Positions 1 through 8,009 of a stretch of 46,259 nt of DNA are shown here, piece by piece (the first letter of the stretch is position 1; each line of letters opens with the position of its first letter). The notes under the pieces are model-generated. The model saw only the letters and a program-made list of their open reading frames with translations, did no database searches and was not told the DNA's origin. This DNA comes from Prevotella sp. (lineage in GTDB: Bacteria > Bacteroidota > Bacteroidia > Bacteroidales > Bacteroidaceae). Both the position numbers and the translations under genes were made by a program. The stretch lies in assembly GCA_017412705.1 (NCBI GenBank), contig JAFPWS010000019.1, positions 1-46,259 of the forward strand, given 5' to 3'.

Positions 1-132
1 AGACGGTCTGAAAGGAAACGCCTGTCAACAGCATTGCACAGGCTTGTCAGTTCCATTGCGTCTGCTTGCGTCCAATGTCTTAGTTCCAATTTCAGATGTT
101 TCATTTTACAATAATTTTGTCATTCCGAGCCA

Positions 133-140
133 CAAAGTTA
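133..140 (-). promoter_or_regulatory. Bacteroidota-type -7 box (TAACTTTG)
   Basis: The minus strand reads TAACTTTG, matching the TAnnTTTG -7 consensus of Bacteroidota promoters. It would drive a gene lying off the left edge of the window. The 22 bases around it (120-141) recur at 7891-7912 in front of another gene, which supports a real promoter. No clear -33 element was identified. Confidence 0.45.
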
Positions 141-154
141 CAGAAAGTCCCACG

Positions 155-194
155 AAAAAGCCCTCGGCAAAGGCGGAAAAGTGGGGGGCGAGGG
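155..194 (-). terminator. Rho-independent terminator
   Basis: CCCTCG (161-166) pairs with CGAGGG (189-194). On the minus strand the stem is followed by CTTTTTCG, a short T run. It lies just beyond the stop codon of the truncated gene at 239-580 and would end that transcript. Confidence 0.5.
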
Positions 195-218
195 TGAAAG
201 TCTGAACAAATGTTCAGG
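194..218 (+). repeat. Dispersed CTGAACA palindromic repeat, copy 1
   Basis: A 25-base sequence beginning GTGAAAGT and containing the inverted repeat CTGAACA-AA-TGTTCAG. The same sequence occurs at 7964-7988 and, reversed, at 13894-13917. In copies 1 and 2 it sits directly against a terminator hairpin, between the end of one minus-strand gene and the promoter of the next. Confidence 0.75.
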
Positions 219-238
219 GTTTGGGGCGATTTTGTTTA

Positions 239-580
239 TTAGAGCTGGTGGTTGCGATGTTTACAGGCTCGTGGGTCGGCTGCGGTGCGCTGGTAGTTGA
301 GCGCTCGTTTGTTCCGTGCTGCCTCTTGATATAGCAGTTCATTCATCCCTTTGATGCTTTCTGATTCGCTGGCCCACTGCATGGCAATCTCCACAGGCGG
401 CTTGCTGCCCTCTGGCAACAGACACACGCCTTGATAGCAGACACCGACGAGCGACTGGCGTATGGCTGTCTGATACAATCGTCGCCATCCGTCGGCATCC
501 ACGTCAACAGGAAACTCCTGCGTCAGCCCTAATGACAGGCGCAGGAGTTTGTAGAATTGTTGCTCTTCTTGATGATTCAT
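239..580 (-). pseudogene. Truncated uncharacterised nucleotidyltransferase (NTP_transf_5-like) N-terminus
   Basis: The 113-residue frame starts MNHQEEQQFYKLLRLSLGL and continues with a conserved-looking segment (VDVDADGWRRLYQTAIRQS, residues 26-44) that I recognise as the N-terminus of a family of Bacteroidota nucleotidyltransferases of about 350-400 residues. The similarity ends near residue 89 and the rest (KRALNYQRT...) is unrelated, so the catalytic nucleotidyltransferase core is missing. It is read as a remnant produced by a deletion or recombination, although a short protein could still be made. It lies 18 nt downstream of the small gene at 599-724, apparently in the same transcript, and is followed by a terminator. 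In other gene clusters this nucleotidyltransferase family is found beside peptide-modification genes; that link is inference here. Confidence 0.6.
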
Positions 581-598
581 GAATAATCCTTGCAGTAT

Positions 599-724
599 TC
601 AATCGCCCTCGCCGTCCCACCAGGGGACATTGCGGACGGGGTCGCCGCTGCCGACCAAAATGCTTGCCTTATGCTGCAACACTACAACCCTACAGGTCGG
701 TTTCTCGTATGCTCTCTTTTTCAT
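599..724 (-). CDS. Small 41-residue peptide, MKKRAYEKP type
   Basis: The minus strand from the ATG at 724 reads MKKRAYEKPTCRVVVLQHKA, then a Gly/Asp/Trp-rich tail (SILVGSGDPVRNVPWW, ending DGEGD). The basic N-terminal half followed by a hydrophobic stretch, a GSG junction and a short acidic tail resembles the small 'YEKPxxxVVxLQH' peptides often seen in Prevotella and Bacteroides genomes, whose function I do not know. It starts 19 nt after the stop of the secreted-protein gene at 743 and is followed by the truncated nucleotidyltransferase, so the three are probably co-transcribed. A purine-rich GGAGG lies just before the ATG. Leader plus variable core plus a neighbouring nucleotidyltransferase would fit a modified-peptide precursor, but no modifying enzyme is intact here. 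Confidence 0.6.
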   Translation of the reverse strand: MKKRAYEKPTCRVVVLQHKASILVGSGDPVRNVPWWDGEGD

Positions 725-742
725 TGCTGTGTCCTCCATTCG

Positions 743-3616
743 TTATTTGATTACAATCTTTTTGCCATTGTTGATATAGATGCCCTTGGTGCTGGGCTTG
801 CCGCTCAGGCGCACACCGTCGAGCGTGTACCATGCCTCGCTGTCGAACGAGAGTTCGCCCGTATTGGTGTCGAGGGTGCCGATGGCGGTTGTCTCGCCGC
901 TGCGGCTGACGAGGCGCACGATGATGGTGGCGGGCAGGTCGTCGGTGGCGGCTGCGCGGGTCAAACCGCGAGCCGGGGCCGGGGCCTCCGTGCCGACATA
1001 CGACAGATAGCAGCGCATGGGCTTGATGAAGGCACCCGTGGTGAAGCGGACGAACTGCCCGGCCACCACTTCCTCACCGTGAACAGCGGTGCCACTTTTG
1101 GCTGCAAAGCCGTAGTCCTTGCTCGTTTCTGTCCACGTCTTCCCTTTGTACGTGCCGTAGAAATTCCAGTCGTAATCCGTCGTGGCGCCGCCATAGAGAC
1201 CATCGTTAGCCGTCGTGGGCAGCAGCGTTACGACTCCGCCCGTCATGCTCGAGATGTTCGGGAACGTCATCGTCGTCGCATCATCCGGCATGAACAGATA
1301 CGGCGTGTTGGCCGTCAGCGATGTCGCAGCCGTATTGCCCGGCTCCTGCATCGTGCAGACCCATTTGTGCAAGTTCTCGTCGTACACCACTTCCTTGAAG
1401 CCGTAGAACTTGCCGCCCTCGTTGCCGTTGCAGATATAGTCGAACGGCAGTATCACCGTCGCGGCCTTACCGCTGGAGAACGTGCGATTGTAGGTCACGC
1501 TCTTGATATTGCCTACCTCCTCCGTGATGTTCACACCCACGAGGTTGTTGCCCGTGCCGTTGATGGTCACGTCGGCCCTCTCATTCCAGTCATTGAAACG
1601 ATATTCAACCACTGCGTCGCCGTACTTTGGCGTGTAGTAGTTGCCGTTGTAGAGGAAGCCGTTCTCGTAGCCCTTCACCATTCCGTGGTCGGTGGTCGCA
1701 TTACCGAGGTTGCCGGGCGCAGTGGTCGTCGTGGCTGCGGGGCGGCCCTGCCTGTTGCCGAGGATGCTGGTGTAGTAGCAGTTCGTCATGTTGTAGGTCG
1801 GGCTGCTGTTTGGATAGACGAACGTGTTGCATTCGTCGCCCAGCGTGTTCTTGCCCGTGCCGTATGCGGCGGGGGCGTAGAGGCAGTCGGTGAACGTGAC
1901 GGTCAGATTACTTCCAAAAAGGTTTCCTATGAAGCCTCTGCAGTAGGTGGTCGCGTCGGCCTCGTTCGGGTTGTATATCAGTCCGTCATAGACGCAGCCC
2001 GTGACGGTGCAGGCGACGTTTGAGTCATACCAAAATGCAATGACACCGCCGTGCCATGCAGCGCCGCTGTGGGTGGTGCTGATTTGGGTGCTCACGTGGC
2101 AGTTCTCGATGGTGATGTTGCCCACGGCATAGCCCACCAGACCGCCCAGCGAAGTATTGTCGCCACCCGTGATGGTGCCCTCGACGTGGAGGTTGCTGAT
2201 GGTGGCGCCGTTGGTGTAGTGGAACGGGGCGCTATAGCCCTCGCTGGCCTGCAGATTGAACGTCAGCGTATTGCCCTGTCCGTCGAACGTACCCTTGAAC
2301 GGGTGACCGCTCTTGCCTGCCATCTCCGACGAACCGACGCTTGTGCCGAGTTTCACGGTCTTGCCGCTGAAGCCGTCGGGAGCCAAGTCGTAGCTCACGG
2401 TGAAGCAGAACCAGCCCCAGCCATTGGCGGTCTTGATGGTATATTCGTCGGTGCCAGTCTCTGCGAAGTCATCCTCGCTGATGGAGAACGTGGCGCCGAT
2501 GTTGACTTCTTCCTGAGGCATGGTGAACGTGTAAGTATTGGCACCCGTCGAGGTCAAGGTGATGTCGTTGCCAGAGGTTGCGCCCGTCGCGGTCACAGCC
2601 GTCAATGTCTCGCCGTAGAGTGACGTGAAGGTCAGTGTGACCGTCTCGCCGTCCAGGGCATAATTGCCTTCCTTGTCGGTAGTGAACTGCGGATAGTTGG
2701 TGTTGATGCCGCAGAATGTTCCCACGCTATAACTCGTCGTCAGCGTGTAGCCCGTGCCTCCGGCGGTGATGGTGACGCTGGCGGTGTAGGCCCCGATGTC
2801 ATGAGGCGATGAGGTGCCGAGGCTTTCGCTGGTCGTATTGTTCACGTAGGTGATGTCGCCCGCCGTGGCTCCCGTCTCCGTCGTGAAACCCGCAATGTTC
2901 GACAGCGTGGCAGGGTGATACACATATTGCCCGTAGGCGGGGAAAGTCGGCGGGGTCAGCGTCGTCGAAATCTGCCAGTTGTCCGACGCAAGGCTGCAAT
3001 CCTTTCCGTCGTTGTGGGCGCAGGTGGCAGTCAGCGTGCTGCCGTTCTTGCTATATGAGAAGTTGTGGGTGTGCGTCAGCGTCGATGCTGTAGGCTCGTA
3101 GGTGATGGTGATGGAGCCTTTGGAGAAGAAACTACCATTATATTGTGAGTCGTAGATTTTGATTTCGAGATAGTCGCTCTCGTTCTCCAGTTGGATGCCA
3201 TCGCTGTTGGTGAATGAGATAGAAGTCCATGGATTGCTGCCAGTCATATCTTCCGAAACGGAGTTGGTCCATGTGGTGCCTTTTCCAATCTTCATGTAAC
3301 CGTTGCCAGTTGACGTATATGCACTTGAGAAAACGATGCTTTTCACCTTGCCGCTGATGCGCGGATAAAGCCTGAGTGTCCCTTCCTGCTGGTATGGGGC
3401 ACGCAACGTTATTTGATAAGGATTATAGTTGGCCTTGGATGCTGTTGCGTCGCCTGTGGCACTGATGAAGAGATTGCCCTCGTAATTCAGTTGGTTGGTC
3501 GAGCCAGCCGTAATGTTGGAGTGGGAAAACACCTTTGTTTCGTCTGTCGCCCACGCCGTCTGCGCCATCGTGAGCATCACGGCGAGAGTGAGGATGAAAT
3601 TAAATGATAGTTTCAT
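743..3616 (-). CDS. Large secreted beta-rich protein with GLUG-like repeats
   Basis: A 957-residue protein when started at the ATG at 3616, which gives a clean signal peptide (MKLSFNFILTLAVMLTMAQT then AWA). The frame stays open for 41 codons upstream but that part has no signal and is probably leader. Residues about 470-640 hold GGLVGYAVGN-type segments with alternating small and aromatic residues, like the GLUG motif of bacterial adhesins. An earlier part has Ig/bacterial-repeat-like beta segments (VTLTFTSLYGETLT). The end, YTLDGVRLSGKPSTKGIYIN followed by a lysine-rich strand, is the type of C-terminal tail seen on many Prevotella secreted proteins, thought to act in sorting. Likely cell-surface or secreted adhesin-like protein; the ligand is unknown. 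A promoter at 4023 and a structured leader precede it. Confidence 0.8.
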   Translation of the reverse strand: MKLSFNFILTLAVMLTMAQTAWATDETKVFSHSNITAGSTNQLNYEGNLFISATGDATASKANYNPYQITLRAPYQQEGTLRLYPRISGKVKSIVFSSAYTSTGNGYMKIGKGTTWTNSVSEDMTGSNPWTSISFTNSDGIQLENESDYLEIKIYDSQYNGSFFSKGSITITYEPTASTLTHTHNFSYSKNGSTLTATCAHNDGKDCSLASDNWQISTTLTPPTFPAYGQYVYHPATLSNIAGFTTETGATAGDITYVNNTTSESLGTSSPHDIGAYTASVTITAGGTGYTLTTSYSVGTFCGINTNYPQFTTDKEGNYALDGETVTLTFTSLYGETLTAVTATGATSGNDITLTSTGANTYTFTMPQEEVNIGATFSISEDDFAETGTDEYTIKTANGWGWFCFTVSYDLAPDGFSGKTVKLGTSVGSSEMAGKSGHPFKGTFDGQGNTLTFNLQASEGYSAPFHYTNGATISNLHVEGTITGGDNTSLGGLVGYAVGNITIENCHVSTQISTTHSGAAWHGGVIAFWYDSNVACTVTGCVYDGLIYNPNEADATTYCRGFIGNLFGSNLTVTFTDCLYAPAAYGTGKNTLGDECNTFVYPNSSPTYNMTNCYYTSILGNRQGRPAATTTTAPGNLGNATTDHGMVKGYENGFLYNGNYYTPKYGDAVVEYRFNDWNERADVTINGTGNNLVGVNITEEVGNIKSVTYNRTFSSGKAATVILPFDYICNGNEGGKFYGFKEVVYDENLHKWVCTMQEPGNTAATSLTANTPYLFMPDDATTMTFPNISSMTGGVVTLLPTTANDGLYGGATTDYDWNFYGTYKGKTWTETSKDYGFAAKSGTAVHGEEVVAGQFVRFTTGAFIKPMRCYLSYVGTEAPAPARGLTRAAATDDLPATIIVRLVSRSGETTAIGTLDTNTGELSFDSEAWYTLDGVRLSGKPSTKGIYINNGKKIVIK

Positions 3617-3857
3617 GTGTTTGAGCGTTGCTCGAACATTGCTTTCCCCTTCGGCCAGCGACCGTTGGTTCTCACACTCGGCAAAGCTCATGCGAGCATG
3701 GCTCTGCTCTCGTTTAATCGAATGTTTCATACTCCTCATTTTGTTTCTTTTTTAATTGTTCTTGTATTATGGTTACTTGTTATTACTTTCGTCTCTACAT
3801 CTTGCGGGGAAAGCACTAACTCAAAGGCATAAAGAAAGCGCAGGCCCCGTTCCATAT

Positions 3858-3980
3858 ATCCTACCAGGCCTGCGACAGCCCCAAATTCGTTATGGTGGAG
3901 TCTGCGCTGTGGTGCGCAGCTCCAATACGAATTTGGATTTTGCTCGATAAATCCCTTTCGAGGTCGCAGTTCGGTAGGAT
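3858..3980 (-). ncRNA. Candidate three-way-junction leader RNA
   Basis: About 123 nt in the 5' leader of the secreted-protein gene fold, by eye, into three nested helices. P1 pairs 3858-3865 with 3973-3980 (ATCCTACC/GGTAGGAT) and 3870-3876 with 3963-3969 (CTGCGAC/GTCGCAG). One arm pairs 3881-3889 with 3928-3936, 3897-3900 with 3920-3923 and 3902-3907 with 3914-3919. The other pairs 3943-3947 with 3958-3962. It lies between the promoter at 4023 and the start at 3616. It could be a riboswitch, a protein-binding leader or a mobile repeat; I do not recognise a known class. Confidence 0.55.
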
Positions 3981-4022
3981 AATTGAGCAATATAAAGTGG
4001 TGTCTTTGTGAAAAGACGTCTG

Positions 4023-4030
4023 CAAAGGTA
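4023..4030 (-). promoter_or_regulatory. Promoter -7 box (TACCTTTG)
   Basis: The minus strand reads TACCTTTG, a match to TAnnTTTG. Transcription would start near 4019 and give a ~400-nt 5' leader before the ATG at 3616, containing the folded RNA at 3858-3980. Confidence 0.5.
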
Positions 4031-4160
4031 CGAACTTTCCATGAAAATTGGTCACGGAGGATGCTTTTTTTAGTCATTTTTACCGATTTAATCATATAAT
4101 TCTGCATGAGAGGCGCCGGATTCCAGAAAAACGGGCTGCGACGGGGGCGGTGAAAGTGCA

Positions 4161-4301
4161 GATTCCTGCAATCCGTCCCCGCCGCGCCCGCTTCCTGCCC
4201 GGATTCCTGAAATCCGAGGTCGCTTTGGTCGCAAACATCAGAATCTTTCGGAAATCCGAGATAGAATCTTCCAGTTTCATTGCCGATTCCTGAAATCCGA
4301 G
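4161..4301. repeat. Short interspersed GATTCCTGAAATCCGAG repeats
   Basis: The 17-mer GATTCCTGAAATCCGAG occurs exactly at 4202-4218 and 4285-4301. Degenerate forms lie at 4161-4175 (GATTCCTGCAATCCG) and 4249-4260, and both exact copies are followed within 10 bases by GGTCGCTTT. The gene-free stretch from 4031 to 4456 holds these repeats and otherwise nothing I can call. Confidence 0.6.
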
Positions 4302-4456
4302 CATACTTGGGTCGCTTTCGCTCAAAATTATAAGAAAATTGTTTTGAAAATTATAAAAACACATCGCTCTGATAATTTTTTGTTTCAATTTTTCTACAAT
4401 TTTGAGCTTGCGACCATAGAACTACAGTTCATTTTGAGCTATGCGACCACTGCGGA

Positions 4457-5233
4457 CTATGCCTCGGGCTCCACGGGCGTCACGTCGGGTTCGGGCTGCT
4501 GCTCGGGTTCGGGCGTCGGGTCGTCCTCGCCCTTGCCCTTCGGCAGGTAGTACTCGCGGGCGTAGCGCTCGAAGCCCTTCAGCTGGGTGTAGAGGGCGGT
4601 GAGGGCGTCGCTCGGCATGAGGTCCATCATGGCGATGATGGTGCGGTAGAGGTCGGCGATGGCCATGTCGGTCTGGCGGCGGGCGGTCTTCAGCTCACCC
4701 TTCACGAACTCGCCCTTGGTCTTGGCACGCTCGCCCAGCAGATAGCGCACCTGCTGTGCGGCCTGCGCGGCCTTGACGTACCACTGCCAGGCACCTATCT
4801 GGGTCAGGAACTCCTGCTTGGGCTGCAGGTTCTGGCCCATCTGCAGAATCTTGTCCGCCTCGGCACCGTAGCCGTCGTTGACGCGGAACTTGAAGTCCTT
4901 GAACGTGCGCTGCACCACCAGCGCGTCCGTCTTCTGCGCCTCGCCGTCGGGCAGCGCGGCATAGCCGTCGTTGATGTAGCGGAAGGCGGTCATGTAGGCA
5001 TCCTGCTGCTTGTCGGCGGCTTCCAGCTGCTTCACCACGGGGTCCACCTGCGACTTCTGCCACACGTCGTCCTCCTGCACGCGGGCCTGGTGTACGGCCT
5101 GTGCCTTCTGCAGGAACACCTGGTTCTCGGTCTCAAAGTTTCCGACGGCATCGTCAATCTGCTGTGTCGTGCCGTCGTGGTTGGCGTTGCTCAGCGCTGC
5201 CAGCCAGTTGGTAGGTAATGTCGGGTTCTCCAT
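4457..5233 (-). CDS. Alpha-helical protein of unknown function (possibly DUF6261-like)
   Basis: A 258-residue protein without signal peptide or membrane segment. It is rich in Gln, Ala, Lys and Glu and looks almost wholly helical, with probable coiled coils (residues 30-75 and 150-190). It ends in a Pro/Glu-rich low-complexity tail (TPEPEQQPEPDVTPVEPEA). I think it belongs to a group of ~250-residue Bacteroidota proteins of unknown function such as DUF6261, but this is a weak recognition from general pattern. It is separated by 110 bp from the esterase gene upstream and has no obvious partner. The codon use is GC-rich like the flanking chromosomal genes. Confidence 0.65.
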   Translation of the reverse strand: MENPTLPTNWLAALSNANHDGTTQQIDDAVGNFETENQVFLQKAQAVHQARVQEDDVWQKSQVDPVVKQLEAADKQQDAYMTAFRYINDGYAALPDGEAQKTDALVVQRTFKDFKFRVNDGYGAEADKILQMGQNLQPKQEFLTQIGAWQWYVKAAQAAQQVRYLLGERAKTKGEFVKGELKTARRQTDMAIADLYRTIIAMMDLMPSDALTALYTQLKGFERYAREYYLPKGKGEDDPTPEPEQQPEPDVTPVEPEA

Positions 5234-5342
5234 AATCCTTACTGTTTTTTTTGAAAGTTAGACATAAAGTGAATGGGTCACATCTTCTTATATATGCTAT
5301 ACGGAAGATTCTTGTTCTTTATATTTGTTTTATTTTTGACTT

Positions 5343-6548
5343 TTACTCTCCCATCCATGGATACCTCTCCCACAGGCGATAGACGCGGGTGGCGTGCTCA
5401 GCGTCGTGGATAATCTGGTTGCCCGTGTCGGCATTTGAAATGATGGCCTCGCGCTCCCAACTGCCTCGGGTGAACTTGAACTGGGCGGGCAGGTGCAGAC
5501 GGAGGTCGATGGAGGCGATGCTGTCGCTGGTGAGCGTCATCTTCACGCCCTTTGCCTCCCAGTTGGCCAGCGCATCCTGATTGCCAGTGATGTAGATGGT
5601 GTCCGTGAGGTTCTTGCCGCGTAGTTCGATATGGACGGGACAGGTCTCCTCACCGACATAGCTTACCAGATTCTTGGCACCGAAAACGATGTAGTCGTTC
5701 AGGGCTGCCGTCAGGCTGGGCATGAAGCCGTTGTAATGACCGTAGCCGGGAAAGGTGTGTACGGAGGTGACTGTGTTCTCGGGGAAGTGGGACTTGTCTT
5801 TGAGAACTGCGCTGACACGCTCCCAGCCCGCTTTCCAATCGTCGCCCCAGTATTCATGCCCGTCGTCAATCTCGCCCGACATCGACGTATAGATGAAGCG
5901 GGGAGCCTTGCGGTTCTTGAACTGGTGGTTTTCAATGTCCGTGGCCAATCGGTACTCGTCGTAGGCGCAGTTGGGCGAAATGGCGATGTAGTCGTCGAAG
6001 AGGTCGTCGGTAATCATCGCGTCGAGCACGAAAGACGCGCTCAGCGAATGGCCGATGCCGAGGGAGCGTCCCGACGTGCGATAGTGGGTTTTTACGTATG
6101 GCATCAGCTCATTCTTGACGAACTTCTTCAAATCGGGCGATTTGCCGTAGTAGTAGCCCTCCTTGAACAGCCCAGTGTTGCCATGCAGGGGCATGGGCAG
6201 GTAGTCGTGGTTGCGAAAATAGTTGATGTCCCAAAGGGTTGGTGAGCAGATGCCCACGATGATGAAACTCGTACTCCTGCCGCCGTCGGGGTCAGGCTTG
6301 CAAGCGATGTTGAGCAGACAGTGAACGAGGTCGAACATCGTGCGGTCTTGTGCATCGAACACATAGATGACATCGTAGTAGGTCTGGTCAAAGTTCGGGT
6401 AGTTGTCGGGCGTGTAGATGAGCAACTGCCGCTCGTGGTTGAAATACTCCGACTTCATCGTGAGTTCCTTCACGCTTTCGAGCGGAACCTGCCCCTGTCC
6501 AGCCATTGCGACGAGGGCGAGCAGGATGGTGATGATGGTTTTCTTCAT
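5343..6548 (-). CDS. Secreted alpha/beta-hydrolase, esterase D family
   Basis: A 401-residue protein with an N-terminal signal peptide (MKKTIITILLALVAMAGQGQ). The body matches the esterase family PF00756 (esterase D, enterochelin esterase and IroE-like hydrolases): an early YDVIYVFDAQD strand, a nucleophile elbow GHSLS at residues 166-170 (Ser168), and FPGYGHYNGF near residue 275 carrying a likely catalytic histidine. It probably hydrolyses an ester in the periplasm or outside the cell; the substrate cannot be told. A ~110-residue C-terminal extension after the hydrolase core (residues 290-401) looks beta-rich. It follows the protease-like gene at 6558 by 9 nt, so the two are probably one operon, and both carry almost the same signal peptide. 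Confidence 0.8.
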   Translation of the reverse strand: MKKTIITILLALVAMAGQGQVPLESVKELTMKSEYFNHERQLLIYTPDNYPNFDQTYYDVIYVFDAQDRTMFDLVHCLLNIACKPDPDGGRSTSFIIVGICSPTLWDINYFRNHDYLPMPLHGNTGLFKEGYYYGKSPDLKKFVKNELMPYVKTHYRTSGRSLGIGHSLSASFVLDAMITDDLFDDYIAISPNCAYDEYRLATDIENHQFKNRKAPRFIYTSMSGEIDDGHEYWGDDWKAGWERVSAVLKDKSHFPENTVTSVHTFPGYGHYNGFMPSLTAALNDYIVFGAKNLVSYVGEETCPVHIELRGKNLTDTIYITGNQDALANWEAKGVKMTLTSDSIASIDLRLHLPAQFKFTRGSWEREAIISNADTGNQIIHDAEHATRVYRLWERYPWMGE

Positions 6549-6557
6549 AAAGAGTGC

Positions 6558-7790
6558 TTAATTTGTTCTTTTCAGTCTTACTATCTTATCTATACCCTTA
6601 GGGCTGCGGAACTTAAACAGCGTTTCCTCGTCTTTACGCTCCATCAGCATGTAAGTACAAATATCCTTTATAGAGATTCCATTTACTTCTATCAGGTAAT
6701 CGCCTGTACGGATACCTTTCTTATAAGCTATTGACCCCTTACGAATGACGGCTTTGAGAACTCCGAGTGTGTCGCCTGCCTCTGAAGGGATAAATGAGGC
6801 GCTGCCAGTCTCGCTATTACCGACCGTGATATCCTGTCCGTTATGAGGCATAAATACGAACTGCTTTTTGGGAGCGTCAATAATCAATGAGGCATGTTTC
6901 AATACTGCGCTCCCTACTAGCATAGTCGGGTGTGCCGTAGTGATGTATAGGTCGTTGACAGGTAGCTTGTCTATCTTTATCTTTGTGAAGTGAAGAAGTC
7001 TGCCTACAAGGGTATCTGTGGACAGACCGTATAATCCCCAACTCGTATTGATAGTAGTGTCCGTCTGTAATGTCAAGTCATCAAGCAGTTTTCTCTTCTT
7101 TGGATTTTTCTGAAACCAATGGTCCAGATCTTCTTGAGACAGGGCAAGCCATGTATTCAAGGCACCAGTGTCAAATACCATTTCTATCCATCCGAAAGGT
7201 GAATCGACATAAACCAACGGACAGTATGCCCGCTTCATTCTGTATTTGGCGGTAGGCTGTCCTTTTTCTTCCTCAGCAAAGAACTTCTTCCTATCGGTCA
7301 CTATCAGCAGGCTGTCCTTTGTGTCCAACTTGAAAGAGAGGCCCTTGCCGACCAGATTGAAACCAATGACACCGTCAAACCTATTGCATGTAAACTCACT
7401 CATCGCATCCTCCACTATCATCGGATAGTTTTCTATCTGGAGATTTCCCATCTTGATGGTTGGGAACTGATAGATGATTTGATTACGACTTCTCTTGTTG
7501 ATATCACCAAACGTCAGACTGTCCGTTGTGAACTGTCTCATCCAGGCTTCTTTCTGTCCGTTCCATAGTCCAAGCGGTGAACCTGTATCAAACAGAAAGT
7601 GTCTGATTCGTCCCTCTATCTCTACAGGCACAACGACTGCTCCATCTATCACCTTTATCTTGATTGTGTCTACGAAATCTCTCTTCGAGAAACTGACAGG
7701 AGTCGTTGCGGTCTTTATGAGGTTTTGAGCCAGCACGGAAGTTGTGGTGACAAGAGCGAGCAGAACGGTGATGATGGTTTTCTTGTTCAT
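6558..7790 (-). CDS. Secreted retropepsin-like aspartyl protease with PDZ domain
   Basis: A 410-residue protein with a signal peptide (MNKKTIITVLLALVTTTSVL, then AQ). Two aspartyl-protease motifs are visible, FDTGS at residues 67-71 and FDTGA at 206-210, so both catalytic aspartates of a two-lobed single-chain retropepsin-like enzyme are present. The C-terminal 80 residues (about 325-405) form a PDZ-like domain (GSIAYKKGIRTGDYLIEVNG). This architecture is common in Bacteroidota secreted proteins of unknown substrate. It is the first gene of a pair with the esterase at 5343. A promoter box at 7904-7911, within a repeated promoter segment, precedes it. Confidence 0.85.
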   Translation of the reverse strand: MNKKTIITVLLALVTTTSVLAQNLIKTATTPVSFSKRDFVDTIKIKVIDGAVVVPVEIEGRIRHFLFDTGSPLGLWNGQKEAWMRQFTTDSLTFGDINKRSRNQIIYQFPTIKMGNLQIENYPMIVEDAMSEFTCNRFDGVIGFNLVGKGLSFKLDTKDSLLIVTDRKKFFAEEEKGQPTAKYRMKRAYCPLVYVDSPFGWIEMVFDTGALNTWLALSQEDLDHWFQKNPKKRKLLDDLTLQTDTTINTSWGLYGLSTDTLVGRLLHFTKIKIDKLPVNDLYITTAHPTMLVGSAVLKHASLIIDAPKKQFVFMPHNGQDITVGNSETGSASFIPSEAGDTLGVLKAVIRKGSIAYKKGIRTGDYLIEVNGISIKDICTYMLMERKDEETLFKFRSPKGIDKIVRLKRTN

Positions 7791-7903
7791 ATCCTTTTCG
7801 TTTTATGTTATACCTTTTTATTATATACGACGTTTTCGTGGAAATATCCCGTTCGGGGCATTCACGTCATGCTGTAACCGCCTCCGAGAGTCATTCCGAG
7901 CCA

Positions 7904-7911
7904 CAAAGTTA
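7904..7911 (-). promoter_or_regulatory. Promoter -7 box (TAACTTTG)
   Basis: The minus strand reads TAACTTTG about 115 bases before the protease gene start at 7790. The surrounding 7891-7912 is identical to 120-141, so the promoter core appears to be a copied unit. The upstream terminator hairpin lies immediately behind it. Confidence 0.5.
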
Positions 7912-7929
7912 CGGCATTCTCTGCGAATA

Positions 7930-7966
7930 CACCCCCGACAAGACCGAAAAAATGCTGTCGGGGGTG
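7930..7966 (-). terminator. Strong terminator-like hairpin
   Basis: CACCCCCGACA (7930-7940) pairs perfectly with TGTCGGGGGTG (7956-7966), an 11-bp GC-rich stem with a 15-nt loop. It lies 44 bases beyond the stop codon of the gene ending at 8010. No T run follows on the minus strand, so it may work with Rho or as an mRNA-stabilising end. Confidence 0.55.
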
Positions 7967-7988
7967 AAAGTCTGAACAAATGTTCAGG
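7964..7988 (+). repeat. Dispersed CTGAACA palindromic repeat, copy 2
   Basis: Identical over 25 bases to 194-218, including the CTGAACA-AA-TGTTCAG inverted repeat, and again placed against a terminator stem and behind the repeated promoter segment. Confidence 0.75.
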
Positions 7989-8009
7989 GGTTTTGTAACA
8001 TTTCGGGGG

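Noticed and set aside
590-2023. Long plus-strand open frame (477 codons) opposite the secreted-protein gene
   Set aside because: It lies antisense to a clearly real gene, has no recognisable domain and reflects GC-rich third-position bias.
3736-4107. Minus-strand frame of 123 codons upstream of the secreted-protein gene
   Set aside because: It runs through perfectly paired RNA helices and a promoter box; the fold explains the conservation better than a protein.
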